64,000 bases of DNA from Candidatus Galacturonatibacter soehngenii (GTDB lineage: Bacteria; Bacillota; Clostridia; Lachnospirales; Lachnospiraceae), in contig NZ_WAGX01000004.1 of assembly GCF_008830185.1 (NCBI RefSeq), positions 1 through 64,000 on the forward strand, read 5' to 3'. A program made the position numbers and the translations under genes. Shown piece by piece: positions 25,306-34,643 of the stretch (the first letter of the stretch is position 1; every line of letters starts with the position of its first letter). The notes under the pieces were generated by a model that made no database searches, was not told the origin of the DNA, and was given only the letters and a program-made list of their open reading frames with translations.

Positions 25306-26595
25306 TTAATGAAACGCCTCTTCTAGATCAAATAGCAAATCATCAATGTGTTCTGTTCCGATGGAAAGACGAATTGTATTTGGCTTAATATCTACATTTT
25401 TAAGTTCTTCTTCGTTAAGTTGAGCGTGAGTTGTAGTATAAGGGTGAATCACTAATGATTTTACGTCTGCAACATTTGCAAGTAACGAGAAAATCTGTAA
25501 TTTGTCAATGAAGTCTTTTGCTTCCTGTTCTCCGCCTTTAATATCAAACGTAAAAATAGCAATTCCACCATTTGGAAAGTACTGTTTGTATAATTCATTG
25601 TATTTATTTCCAGCAATGGATGGATGATTTACGGATTCCACCTTTGGATGTTTACTTAGATAATCAACAATCTTAAGTGCATTTTCCACATGGCGCTCTA
25701 GCCTTAATGATAAGGTTTCAAGACCTTGAAGGAAAAGGAAAGAGTGTAATGGAGCAATCGAAGCACCTGTATCTCTAAGCAAGAGAGCACGAATGCTTGT
25801 GATATAAGCAGCTGCGCCGACATCTTTTGCAAAACTAATGCCATGATAGCTAGGATTTGGTTCAACAAGGTGTGGAAACTTTCCAGAGTGAATCCAGTCA
25901 AATTTACCGCTATCAATGATAACACCACCAAGTGCAGTACCATGTCCACCAATGTACTTTGTTGCAGAGTGAACGACTATGTCAGCACCGTATTCAATTG
26001 GGCGTAACAGATAAGGAGTTGCAAATGTATTATCTACAACAAGCGGAATTTTATGATCGTGTGCAATTTTAGCGATTTTTTCAATATCAACCAAATTAGC
26101 ATTTGGGTTTCCAATACTTTCAATGAAAATAGCCTTGGTATTTTCACGAATTGCTTCTTCGAAGCTGTTTTCTTTATCAGGGTCGACAAAGGTAGTAGAA
26201 ATACCAAAATCTGAAAAAGTATGTTCTAATAGATTATAAGAGCCACCATAAATATACTTGGAAGAAATAATGTGATCACCAGAATGTGCAAGTGATTGTA
26301 GTGCATAGGTAACGGCAGCAGCCCCTGAAGCAAGTGCTAAAGCAGCAATTCCACCTTCTAAGGAAGCAATTCTTTTTTCAAAAGCATCCTGGGTTGGATT
26401 GGTAAGTCTTCCATAGATGTTACCAGCATCTGCTAGGCTAAAACGAGCAGCAGCATGATCACTGTTATGAAATACATAGGAAGAAGTTTGGTAAATTGGT
26501 ACAGCTCTGGCATCTGTTGCTGGATCTGGTGATTCCTGACCTACATGTAATTGTTTGGTTTCAAATTTTAAAGGTCTTTCGTTAATTGAACTCAT
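25306..26595 (-). CDS. metY: O-acetylhomoserine aminocarboxypropyltransferase (sulfhydrylase)
   Basis: A 429-aa PLP enzyme of the Cys/Met metabolism family that makes homocysteine from O-acetylhomoserine and sulfide. FETKQLHVGQESPDPATDAR, IYGRLTNPTQDAFEKRIASL, LASGAAAVTYALQ and the PLP lysine in VVHSATKYIGGHGTALGG are diagnostic. About 430 aa is the MetY length (MetB/MetC are near 380). Homocysteine then feeds the split MetH encoded nearby. It is transcribed away from iscS and is flanked by an Rrf2 regulator. Confidence 0.93.
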   Translation of the reverse strand: MSSINERPLKFETKQLHVGQESPDPATDARAVPIYQTSSYVFHNSDHAAARFSLADAGNIYGRLTNPTQDAFEKRIASLEGGIAALALASGAAAVTYALQSLAHSGDHIISSKYIYGGSYNLLEHTFSDFGISTTFVDPDKENSFEEAIRENTKAIFIESIGNPNANLVDIEKIAKIAHDHKIPLVVDNTFATPYLLRPIEYGADIVVHSATKYIGGHGTALGGVIIDSGKFDWIHSGKFPHLVEPNPSYHGISFAKDVGAAAYITSIRALLLRDTGASIAPLHSFLFLQGLETLSLRLERHVENALKIVDYLSKHPKVESVNHPSIAGNKYNELYKQYFPNGGIAIFTFDIKGGEQEAKDFIDKLQIFSLLANVADVKSLVIHPYTTTHAQLNEEELKNVDIKPNTIRLSIGTEHIDDLLFDLEEAFH

Positions 26596-26826
26596 AGTAA
26601 TTACCTCATTTCTTTCTTAGTGTGTATAACTTATTTCTACAATAAATAGATGGTTTGAACTAGGATGGAAAAATGTCGTAAATCATATCGGATAACTATG
26701 AATTGAATATACATGATTGAACTGATTATGTCAATAGATTTATAAAAAAATTACAAAGTTCTTCAAAAAAAGTTTTAATCTATCAGATTTGATGTATAAT
26801 GTATATGAAGATTAACCATTTCCTAG

Positions 26827-26855
26827 TTGACAAGTAGAAAATCAAATGGTATATT
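26827..26855 (+). promoter_or_regulatory. Promoter for iscS-iscU
   Basis: A consensus TTGACA (26827-26832), exactly 17 bases, and TATATT (26850-26855) lie 68 bases upstream of the iscS start. The rest of the 327-base gap to metY has no gene. Confidence 0.82.
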
Positions 26856-26869
26856 CAAATATAATTAAT

Positions 26870-26886
26870 CCTAGTAAAATACTAGG
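26870..26886 (+). promoter_or_regulatory. Palindrome in iscS leader, candidate operator
   Basis: CCTAGT-AAAAT-ACTAGG is a perfect 6+6 inverted repeat just past the expected transcription start. A third copy of CCTAGT at 26822-26827 touches the -35 box. Binding by the nearby Rrf2 regulator is a guess. Confidence 0.4.
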
Positions 26887-26922
26887 AAATAGAAGCGTGA
26901 TTCAATTTTAGGAGGTAAATTT

Positions 26923-28107
26923 ATGAATGAAATTATATATTTGGATAATGCAGCTACAACGCAGTTAGACAAAGCAGTATTTGAAGAGATGCAACCATAT
27001 TTTGTAGATTATTATGGGAATCCATCCAGTGTTTATAGCATAGCTTCTGAAAGTAAAAAAGCTATTAATCTAGCAAGAGAAAGAGTTTCAGGTGCAATTG
27101 GCGCATTAGATAGAGAAATTTATTTTACCAATGGCGGAACAGAAAGTGATAATTGGGCAATTAAAGGAATAGCAGAATCTTATAAGGAAAAAGGAAAACA
27201 TATTATTACTTCCAAGATTGAACATCATGCGGTACTGCATACGTGCGAATACTTAGAAAAACAAGGATATGAAATAACTTATTTAAATGTAGACGAAGAT
27301 GGACTAGTTGATTTGAATGAATTAGAAAAAAGCATACGTAAAGATACGATTTTAATTACGATTATGTTTGCGAATAATGAAATTGGGACCATTCAGCCGA
27401 TTAAGGAAATTGGTGAAATAGCCAAAAGACATGATGTCATATTTCATACAGATGCAGTTCAAGCATTTGGTCATGTTCCAATCGATGTAAATGAAATGAA
27501 TATTGATCTACTAAGTGCAAGTGGTCATAAAGTAAATGGACCTAAGGGCGTTGGATTTTTATATGTAAGAAAGAATATTAAACTTAAGGCCTTTATTCAT
27601 GGTGGAGCGCAAGAAAGACAAAGAAGAGCTGGAACGGAAAATGTTCCTGGTATTGTAGGACTTGGAGCAGCAGCAAAGATTGCATACGAACAGTTAGAAG
27701 AAAGAACAAAATATTTAATTGAGAATAGAGACTATTTAATTGACCAGATTGAAAAAAATATTGACTATGTACGATTGAATGGACATCGGACCAAGAGATT
27801 GCCAAACAATGTTAACTTTTGTTTTCGTTTTATAGAAGGAGAGTCATTGCTTATTTCACTTGATATGGAAGGTATTTGTGCATCAAGTGGATCAGCATGT
27901 ACTTCAGGTTCCCTAGATCCATCTCATGTATTACTGGCAATTGGTCTTCCACACGAAATAGCGCATGGCTCATTAAGAATGACATTAAGCCATTCTACAA
28001 CCAAAGAGCAGTTAGATTTTGTAGTGAAGCAACTAAAAGATATAGTAAATAGGCTTAGAAATATGTCACCATTATATGAAGATTTTTTAAAAAATCAAAA
28101 CAAGTAG
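26923..28107 (+). CDS. iscS: Cysteine desulfurase (NifS/IscS type), partner of IscU
   Basis: A 394-aa PLP enzyme that removes sulfur from cysteine for Fe-S cluster assembly. It starts IIYLDNAATTQLDKAV, has HHAVLHTCEYL, the PLP lysine in SASGHKVNGPKGVGFLYVR, and the catalytic cysteine at 326 in SSGSACTSGSLDPSHVL. TTAGGAGGTAAATTT precedes the ATG. The scaffold gene follows after 25 bases, so this copy probably serves cluster assembly, while the paralogue at 57671 sits next to mnmA. Confidence 0.93.
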   Translation: MNEIIYLDNAATTQLDKAVFEEMQPYFVDYYGNPSSVYSIASESKKAINLARERVSGAIGALDREIYFTNGGTESDNWAIKGIAESYKEKGKHIITSKIEHHAVLHTCEYLEKQGYEITYLNVDEDGLVDLNELEKSIRKDTILITIMFANNEIGTIQPIKEIGEIAKRHDVIFHTDAVQAFGHVPIDVNEMNIDLLSASGHKVNGPKGVGFLYVRKNIKLKAFIHGGAQERQRRAGTENVPGIVGLGAAAKIAYEQLEERTKYLIENRDYLIDQIEKNIDYVRLNGHRTKRLPNNVNFCFRFIEGESLLISLDMEGICASSGSACTSGSLDPSHVLLAIGLPHEIAHGSLRMTLSHSTTKEQLDFVVKQLKDIVNRLRNMSPLYEDFLKNQNK

Positions 28108-28132
28108 TTTATAAAAAGAAAGAGGCGATTTT

Positions 28133-28567
28133 ATGTATACAGAAAAAGTAATGGACCATTTTAAAAACCCAAGAAACATGGGTGAGATTGAGGATGCAAG
28201 TGGAGTAGGTACGGTAGGAAATGCAAAATGCGGAGATATTATGCGTGTATTTCTTAAAATAGAGGGTGACGTGATTGAAGATGTAAAGTTTAAGACATTT
28301 GGTTGTGGTGCTGCTGTAGCAACAAGTAGTATGGCAACAGAATTGGTTAAGGGTAAAACAATTAAAGAAGCTATGTTAGTAACCAATAAAGCAGTAATGG
28401 AGGCTTTGGACGGCCTTCCACCAGTGAAAGTACATTGTTCTTTGTTAGCAGAAGAAGCCATTCATGCGGCATTATGGGATTATGCAAAAAAGAATGGGAT
28501 TGTAATAGATGGTCTTGAAGAACCAAAAGAAGATATTGGAGAAGAAGAAATTCCCGAAGAAGAGTAA
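28133..28567 (+). CDS. iscU: Iron-sulfur cluster scaffold protein IscU/NifU type
   Basis: A 144-aa scaffold on which Fe-S clusters are built from sulfur delivered by the desulfurase. The three conserved cysteines are C33 (NAKCGDIM, with the adjacent aspartate), C58 (FGCGAAVATSSMATEL) and C102 (VHCSLLAEEAIHAAL). The start MYTEKVMDHFKNPRNMGEIE is typical. The C-terminus is an acidic tail of about 20 residues. It lacks the ferredoxin-like and Nfu parts of full NifU, so the IscU-like form is meant. Same operon as iscS. Confidence 0.94.
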   Translation: MYTEKVMDHFKNPRNMGEIEDASGVGTVGNAKCGDIMRVFLKIEGDVIEDVKFKTFGCGAAVATSSMATELVKGKTIKEAMLVTNKAVMEALDGLPPVKVHCSLLAEEAIHAALWDYAKKNGIVIDGLEEPKEDIGEEEIPEEE

Positions 28568-28819
28568 GCGAAAAGATAAAATTAAACTACTTGTTAAACC
28601 AAAGTCTTTAAAATAACAATGACTAATAGAGTAATCTCCATTTTTTTATTGCATGGTACTATTAAAAATGATATAATGAATCGGTATGAGTTTTAAATTG
28701 GTTACAGTTTTGTCTTATGACTTCATAAAAATGATAGAAAATAAAGCTGTAATAATAATAGAACAAAAAGATTACATTTTGAATAGGTTCTATTATAAAT
28801 AGAAATGGAGATTTGTTAG

Positions 28820-29344
28820 ATGAAAAAGATTGAAGAATACGTAAGAAGTATACCTGATTTTCCAGAAGAAGGTATTATCTTTCGAGATGTTACGTCCGTA
28901 TTACAGGATGCGGAAGGCTTACATTTAGCCATTGATTCGATGCAAGAATTAATAAAGGATGTAGATTGTGATGTAATCGTTGGACCAGAATCCAGAGGTT
29001 TTATATTTGGCGTTCCGATTGCGTATAATTTAAGAAAAGCATTTATTCCTGTTAGAAAAAAAGGAAAACTTCCTTGCGAAACAATCGAAAAGGAATACGA
29101 CTTAGAATATGGTACTGCCATAATTGAAATGCATAGAGATTCAATCAAACCAGGTCAAAAGGTTATTATTATAGATGACCTAATGGCAACAGGCGGAACC
29201 ATTGAAGCAATTGTTTCTTTAATTGAAGAATTAGGTGGAGAAGTAGTAAAAATAGTATTTTTAATGGAGTTAGAAGGCTTAAAAGGTAGAGACAAATTAC
29301 AAGGATATAATGTTGAATCTGTAATACGATATTCAGGTAAATAG
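28820..29344 (+). CDS. apt: Adenine phosphoribosyltransferase
   Basis: A 174-aa purine salvage enzyme making AMP from adenine and PRPP. The N-terminus YVRSIPDFPEEGIIFRDVT and VGPESRGFIFGVPIAYNLR are family hallmarks, and the PRPP loop is VIIIDDLMATGGTIEA near residue 118. Length is standard. It precedes rel, as in many Firmicutes, but recJ, the usual upstream neighbour, is missing. A terminator follows at 29389. Confidence 0.96.
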   Translation: MKKIEEYVRSIPDFPEEGIIFRDVTSVLQDAEGLHLAIDSMQELIKDVDCDVIVGPESRGFIFGVPIAYNLRKAFIPVRKKGKLPCETIEKEYDLEYGTAIIEMHRDSIKPGQKVIIIDDLMATGGTIEAIVSLIEELGGEVVKIVFLMELEGLKGRDKLQGYNVESVIRYSGK

Positions 29345-29388
29345 ACTCGTTTCATAGAATTAGATTAGTTTATATCAAGAATAAGAAG

Positions 29389-29430
29389 TAGGTGATTATC
29401 GGAAGAATTTCCATAGTTACCTATTTTTTG
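29389..29430 (+). terminator. Terminator after apt
   Basis: A 16-position imperfect stem (29389-29404 with 29408-29423, with one mismatch and several wobbles) is followed by TTTTTTG. Confidence 0.7.
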
Positions 29431-29502
29431 AATTTACTATTGCACATAAAGACAAAAAAAATTATAATAAGAATCAAATGTAAAGACTAAGATGGTGAAT
29501 AT

Positions 29503-31806
29503 ATGTCGAATGAACAAGGAAAACAGATAATGAGTAAATTGCAGGAAGTAAAAGTGGATGATAGTAATGTGAAGGCACCGGCAGATTTTACCAGTCCTGA
29601 TGTTCTATATAAAGAATTGATTGATAGTGTCAGAAAATATCATCCTTCAACAGATATTTCTTTAATTGAGAAAGCATACAATATTGCCAAAACTGCTCAT
29701 GATGGGCAAGTTAGAAAATCAGGTGAACCATATATCATTCACCCTCTTTGTGTTGCAATTATACTGGCTGAATTAGAACTTGATAAAGAAACGATTGTTG
29801 CAGGGCTTCTTCATGATGTAGTGGAAGATACGGTTATGACCGCAGACGAAATTATAGAAGAATTCAGTGAAGAAGTGGCATTGTTAGTAGATGGTGTAAC
29901 CAAGTTAGGTCAATTATCTTATTCTATGGATAAGGTAGAGGTGCAAGCAGAAAATCTTCGTAAAATGTTTTTGGCAATGGCAAAAGATATACGTGTTATT
30001 CTTATCAAGTTAGCCGACAGACTTCATAATATGAGAACGCTAAAATACATGAGGCCTGAGAAGCAGATAGAGATTGCTAGAGAAACCATGGATATTTATG
30101 CTCCAATTGCACAAAGACTTGGTATTTCAAAAATTAAGACAGAGCTTGATGATCTATCCTTAAAGTATTTAGAACCTCAAGTGTACTATGATCTGGTTGA
30201 GAAAATTAACTTAAGGAAAAGTGAGCGAGAGTTATTTGTTCAAAATATTGTCGACGAGGTTAAAAGTCATATCGATAATGCTGGAATAGAAGCAAAGATT
30301 GATGGAAGAATTAAGCATTTTTTTAGCATTTATAAAAAAATGGTCAATCAAGATAAGACGATAGACCAGATATATGATCTTTTTGCAGTACGCATTATTG
30401 TAGAAACGGTAAAGGATTGCTATGCGGCACTTGGAATCATTCATGAGTTATACAAACCGATACCAGGGCGTTTTAAGGATTATATTGCGATGCCAAAGCC
30501 TAATATGTATCAATCCTTGCATACTACTTTAATTGGACCAAATGGTCATCCTTTTGAAATTCAGATTCGTACCTTTGAGATGCATCGAACAGCGGAATAT
30601 GGTATTGCGGCACACTGGAAATATAAAGAAGCATCTGACGGCAAGCATGTAGAAGAGCAAGAGGCGGCTAAACTTAGCTGGTTAAGGCAGATTCTTGAAT
30701 GGCAAAAGGATATGTCTGACAACAAAGAGTTTATGAGTCTGATTAAAAGTGATTTTGATATTTTTTCAGAGAATGTATATTGCTTTACTCCTTCAGGAGA
30801 TGTAAAGAATTTACCAAACGGCTCTACTCCAATCGATTTTGCATACAGCATTCATAGTGCGGTAGGCAATAAGATGGTGGGAGCAAGAGTAAATGGAAAA
30901 TTAGTAACCATTGATTATGTTCTTCAAAATGGTGACAGAGTCGAAATTTTAACATCACAAAATTCAAAAGGTCCTAGTAGAGATTGGTTAAATATTGTTA
31001 AAAGTACACAAGCAAAAAGCAAGATCAATCAGTGGTTTAAGAACGAGTTAAAAGAGGATAATATTGTAAAAGGAAAGGAAATGCTCATTCAGTATTGTAA
31101 GACGAAGAGCATTACGTTATCAGATATTTTAAAGCCTGAATATATGACAGTTATTATGAGAAAGTACGGCTTTAAGGATTGGGATTCTGTAAATGCGGCG
31201 ATTGGCCACGGTGGATTAAAAGAAGGGCAAGTCATTAATAAACTTGTTGAAGAGTATGATAAAACGCATAAAAAGGCAATATCAGATTCTGAAGTTTTAG
31301 ATAGTGTAACAGAAAGCAAAGAAAAGATTCGAGTTGTGAAATCAAAGGGGGGTATCGTTGTAAAGGGTATCCATGATGTTGCAGTTCGTTTTTCAAAATG
31401 CTGTAGTCCCGTACCAGGTGATGAAATTGTTGGATTTATAACCAGAGGTAGAGGCGTTTCAATTCATAGAACAGACTGTATCAATATTATTAATTTATCA
31501 GATGGAGAAAGAGTACGTTTGATTGATGCGGAGTGGCAGCAGGCAGAAAATGCGACGGGCAGTGAGATGTATACAGCTGAAATTATGATATTTGCAAATA
31601 ATAGAACGGGCATTTTAGTGGATATATCGAAGATATTTACCGAAACAAAGACAGATGTTACATCTATGAACTGTCGAACAAGCAAACAAGGAACAGCCAG
31701 TATTTCCATTGCCTTTGAAATTCACGGACGAGATGAATTAAATCGAATCATTGATAAACTACGTCGTGTAGAATCGGTTCTTGACATTGAAAGAACAACG
31801 GGATAA
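29503..31806 (+). CDS. rel: Bifunctional (p)ppGpp synthetase/hydrolase
   Basis: A 767-aa long RelA/SpoT homologue. HD hydrolase domain (about 55-190, with GLLHDVVEDT), synthetase domain (about 235-375) with RFKDYIAMPKPNMYQSLHTT, TGS domain (about 410-470, VYCFTPSGDVKNLP), a zinc-finger/helical part with CCSPVPGDEI, and a C-terminal ACT domain. RFKD at 323-326, rather than the EFDD of RelA, marks the bifunctional class. It sets the stringent response alarmone level. ATG 29503 has a weak GGTG site; an internal ATG at 29530 with AAGGA 10 bases upstream is a credible alternative. Confidence 0.95.
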   Translation: MSNEQGKQIMSKLQEVKVDDSNVKAPADFTSPDVLYKELIDSVRKYHPSTDISLIEKAYNIAKTAHDGQVRKSGEPYIIHPLCVAIILAELELDKETIVAGLLHDVVEDTVMTADEIIEEFSEEVALLVDGVTKLGQLSYSMDKVEVQAENLRKMFLAMAKDIRVILIKLADRLHNMRTLKYMRPEKQIEIARETMDIYAPIAQRLGISKIKTELDDLSLKYLEPQVYYDLVEKINLRKSERELFVQNIVDEVKSHIDNAGIEAKIDGRIKHFFSIYKKMVNQDKTIDQIYDLFAVRIIVETVKDCYAALGIIHELYKPIPGRFKDYIAMPKPNMYQSLHTTLIGPNGHPFEIQIRTFEMHRTAEYGIAAHWKYKEASDGKHVEEQEAAKLSWLRQILEWQKDMSDNKEFMSLIKSDFDIFSENVYCFTPSGDVKNLPNGSTPIDFAYSIHSAVGNKMVGARVNGKLVTIDYVLQNGDRVEILTSQNSKGPSRDWLNIVKSTQAKSKINQWFKNELKEDNIVKGKEMLIQYCKTKSITLSDILKPEYMTVIMRKYGFKDWDSVNAAIGHGGLKEGQVINKLVEEYDKTHKKAISDSEVLDSVTESKEKIRVVKSKGGIVVKGIHDVAVRFSKCCSPVPGDEIVGFITRGRGVSIHRTDCINIINLSDGERVRLIDAEWQQAENATGSEMYTAEIMIFANNRTGILVDISKIFTETKTDVTSMNCRTSKQGTASISIAFEIHGRDELNRIIDKLRRVESVLDIERTTG

Positions 31807-31838
31807 GGCAGTACTAGCAACGATAACAGGAGGAGATT

Positions 31839-32471
31839 ATGGCAATTATAGTGGAAAAATACCAGCTTGGTATGGTAAGAACCAATTGTTATCTGATCTA
31901 CAACGATGAGACGAGTGAAGTTATCATAGTTGATCCAGCAGATAATGCAAAAATGATAGAGCAATTGATAGATGAAAAAAATCTTAATTTACAAGCAATA
32001 TTGCTTACACATGGACATTTTGATCATATTTTGGCTGCAAATGAATTACGTGACATATATCAAGTACCAATTGTTGCACATGAGGCCGAAAATCAAATTC
32101 TTGCAGATCCATCCTTGAATCTTTCCATAGGAATGGGAGGAGAGCCATGTATTGTAAAAGCAGATCGATTTGTAAAAGATGGTGAAGTATTGGATTTACT
32201 TCATACGAAGGTGAAAGTTTTGCATACGCCTGGCCATACAGCAGGAGGCGTTTGTTATTTGTTTATAAAAGAAAAATTGATGCTTAGTGGAGATACATTA
32301 TTTGAAGAATCTGTTGGTAGAACAGATTTTCCTACAGGCAGCATGTCTACTTTAGTTCATAGTATAAAGGAAAAGTTAATGGTGCTAGAGGATGAAATAA
32401 TTGTATATCCAGGCCACGAAGGTGAGACAAGCATCATTCATGAAAGGAATTTTAACCCATATATTAGATAG
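31839..32471 (+). CDS. MBL-fold metallohydrolase (glyoxalase II-like)
   Basis: A 210-aa metallo-beta-lactamase-fold hydrolase with the metal motif LTHGHFDHI (HxHxDH), a later HTPGHTAGG and a final PGHEGETS. The short form of this family is often labelled glyoxalase II-like, but lacks the glutathione-binding C-terminal domain, so the substrate is unknown. AGGAGGAGATT precedes the ATG, 32 bases after rel. The D-tyrosyl-tRNA deacylase gene often found between rel and this gene is absent here. Confidence 0.88.
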   Translation: MAIIVEKYQLGMVRTNCYLIYNDETSEVIIVDPADNAKMIEQLIDEKNLNLQAILLTHGHFDHILAANELRDIYQVPIVAHEAENQILADPSLNLSIGMGGEPCIVKADRFVKDGEVLDLLHTKVKVLHTPGHTAGGVCYLFIKEKLMLSGDTLFEESVGRTDFPTGSMSTLVHSIKEKLMVLEDEIIVYPGHEGETSIIHERNFNPYIR

Positions 32472-32488
32472 GCTAAATAAAAGAATAA

Positions 32489-33961
32489 ATGATAAAGATA
32501 CAACAAAATAAAAGAGAGTTTGAATATGATATATTTTCCCTTGTAAAGGCTTTTTATCCAAAGGACGAGGTGCAGACAAAAAGCATTGACGAAGATTCGA
32601 AATTAGATGAAAAAACACAGATAGAGGCAGTGATTCATGTGTTTTATATCGAAAACTGCATTGAAATTAAAATATATCATATGGATAGTAGTAATCTGGT
32701 TGAAGGAAAAGCAAATTTAACACCAGATGATAGAGTAAAGGATAAGAATATAGTAAAACATCTTTTATATAACTTATTAAGTGAATTTACAAAGCGCGTA
32801 CTTCCTTGGGGAACGCTTACGGGGATTCGACCAACGAAAATACCAGTTTCCTTAATGGAACAAGGCTATTCAAATGACGAGATAAGAACCTATATGAAAG
32901 AAACCTATCTTGCCACTGATGAGAAGATTGAGCTAAGTATTGATATTGCAAAAAGAGAACTAAAGGTACTTGAAAAAATAGACTATAAAGAAGGATATAG
33001 TATCTATATCGGGATTCCGTTTTGTCCTACGACTTGCCTTTATTGTTCCTTTACCTCTTATCCAATCGTTATGTGGGAAAAAAGAGTCGATGAATACTTA
33101 GATGCTTTGTGTAAAGAAATCGAATTTACGGCCAAAGCATTTCAAAATAAAATCTTAAATACGATATACATTGGCGGAGGAACTCCGACCACCTTAAATG
33201 CAAACCAACTAGATCGCCTATTAAAGAAATTAGCCTCCTCCTTTGATTATTCACATTTGTGTGAATTGACGGTCGAAGCGGGACGTCCAGATAGTGTAAC
33301 GCTAGATAAATTTAAAGTTTTAAAAGAGAATAACGTTAGCCGTATCTCAATTAATCCCCAAACAATGAATCAACAGACATTAGATTTAATTGGAAGAAAA
33401 CATACTGTAACACAGATTCATGAAGCTTATCAAATGGCAAGAGAAGTTGGTCTTGATAATATCAATATGGATTTGATTGTGGGATTACCAGGCGAAGATA
33501 AACAAATGGTAAGGCATACCATGGAGGAAATTGTTGCATTGAATCCAGATAGTATTACCGTACACTCCCTTGCAATTAAAAGAGCGGCAAGACTAAATAT
33601 GTTTAAGGAAAATTATCAACAATACGAAATAACAAATAATAGTGAAATTATAGATTTAACACGAGAATATGCAAATAAAATTGATGCTACTCCTTATTAT
33701 TTGTACCGTCAGCAAAATATGGCTGGAAATCTTGAAAATGTTGGTTATGCAAAACCAGGCAAAGAAGGAATATACAATATATTAATTATGGAAGAAAAGC
33801 AAACCATTATTGCTCTGGGTGCAGGAGCTTCCACAAAAATTGTATTTCCAGATGGTTATCGCATTGAGCGGATTGAGAATGTAAAAGATGTTGATAATTA
33901 TATTAATAGAATTGATGAGATGATAGAGAGAAAAAGAAGTTTTTTGTCTGCTAACTTTTAG
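32489..33961 (+). CDS. hemZ: HemZ-type radical SAM coproporphyrinogen dehydrogenase-like protein
   Basis: A 490-aa radical SAM protein. The cluster motif CPTTCLYCSF lies near residue 180, preceded by GYSIYIGIPF, and followed by YIGGGTPTTL and INPQTMNQQTLDLIGR, as in HemN/HemZ proteins. The long N-terminal extension of about 165 residues and its place between an MBL hydrolase and hisS are those of the clostridial HemZ group. The enzyme function in heme synthesis is assumed from the family and not shown by context, since no other heme gene is near. The ATG lacks an evident ribosome site, suggesting coupling to the upstream gene. Confidence 0.88.
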   Translation: MIKIQQNKREFEYDIFSLVKAFYPKDEVQTKSIDEDSKLDEKTQIEAVIHVFYIENCIEIKIYHMDSSNLVEGKANLTPDDRVKDKNIVKHLLYNLLSEFTKRVLPWGTLTGIRPTKIPVSLMEQGYSNDEIRTYMKETYLATDEKIELSIDIAKRELKVLEKIDYKEGYSIYIGIPFCPTTCLYCSFTSYPIVMWEKRVDEYLDALCKEIEFTAKAFQNKILNTIYIGGGTPTTLNANQLDRLLKKLASSFDYSHLCELTVEAGRPDSVTLDKFKVLKENNVSRISINPQTMNQQTLDLIGRKHTVTQIHEAYQMAREVGLDNINMDLIVGLPGEDKQMVRHTMEEIVALNPDSITVHSLAIKRAARLNMFKENYQQYEITNNSEIIDLTREYANKIDATPYYLYRQQNMAGNLENVGYAKPGKEGIYNILIMEEKQTIIALGAGASTKIVFPDGYRIERIENVKDVDNYINRIDEMIERKRSFLSANF

Positions 33962-34017
33962 ATAGTATTGAACCAATGGCTCTACTGTCAATTTTTGACT
34001 TAGATAAGGAGAAGATA

Positions 34018-34599
34018 ATGAAGAAAGCATCCATACCACTTAAAAAGGAAGAGATTATTAATTATGACATGTATTATAATCTTGTTCATGGTATGTGCGT
34101 GAGTAATTTGGCTTATCACATTGCCAAAGAATTACATTTAAAAGATGAAATATGTTATGAGCTTGCTCAGGCTGGTATGCTTCATGATATAGGAAAGCTA
34201 AGATTATCAGACTATCTATATGGTAGAGATGAAAATACGCTAGCCATTGAAGAAATGAAATACATTCAAATGCACTCCATATATGGTTATGAAATACTAA
34301 AGAAAAAAGGGTATTCTGATTTTGTATCAAAAGCTGTTTTATATCATCATGAGAATTTTGATGGTTCTGGGTATCCAGATAATTTAAAAGAATCCGATAT
34401 TCCCATTGGTGCAAGAATTTTGAGAGTATGTGATGTATTTGCTGCTCTAATTTCAGATCGGCCATACCGCTCTGCATTTGATGTAGATGTAGCTGTAGAA
34501 CTCATGATTGAAGAAGTAAAAAATTTTGATATGGAAGTTTTTCTAGCTTTTATGCGTGTTGTAAATAGTGAAAATAGTTTAAGTTTATATGATATTTAG
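34018..34599 (+). CDS. HD-GYP domain protein, probable c-di-GMP phosphodiesterase
   Basis: A 193-aa single-domain protein. The metal-binding HD motif is GMLHDIGKLRLSDYL, and the GYP signature is HHENFDGSGYPDNL, followed by IPIGARILRVCDVFAALISD. HD-GYP proteins hydrolyse cyclic di-GMP or related dinucleotides; here there is no attached receiver or sensor domain. ATG 34018 with AAGGAG 6 bases upstream is preferred over an in-frame ATG at 33976. It is inserted between hemZ and hisS on the same strand, so it may be part of that transcript. Confidence 0.88.
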   Translation: MKKASIPLKKEEIINYDMYYNLVHGMCVSNLAYHIAKELHLKDEICYELAQAGMLHDIGKLRLSDYLYGRDENTLAIEEMKYIQMHSIYGYEILKKKGYSDFVSKAVLYHHENFDGSGYPDNLKESDIPIGARILRVCDVFAALISDRPYRSAFDVDVAVELMIEEVKNFDMEVFLAFMRVVNSENSLSLYDI

Positions 34600-34643
34600 G
34601 ATAGTGAAGTTTTACAAAGATAGATAATATGGAGGAGATTATT

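Noticed and set aside
26596-26922. SAM riboswitch before metY or T-box before hisS/aspS
   Set aside because: The upstream regions lack the conserved core sequences of these leaders, and the hisS and aspS gaps are too short for a T-box.
34058-34477. 139-aa minus-strand ORF
   Set aside because: It is fully antisense to the HD-GYP gene, whose motifs are clear, and has no ribosome site.
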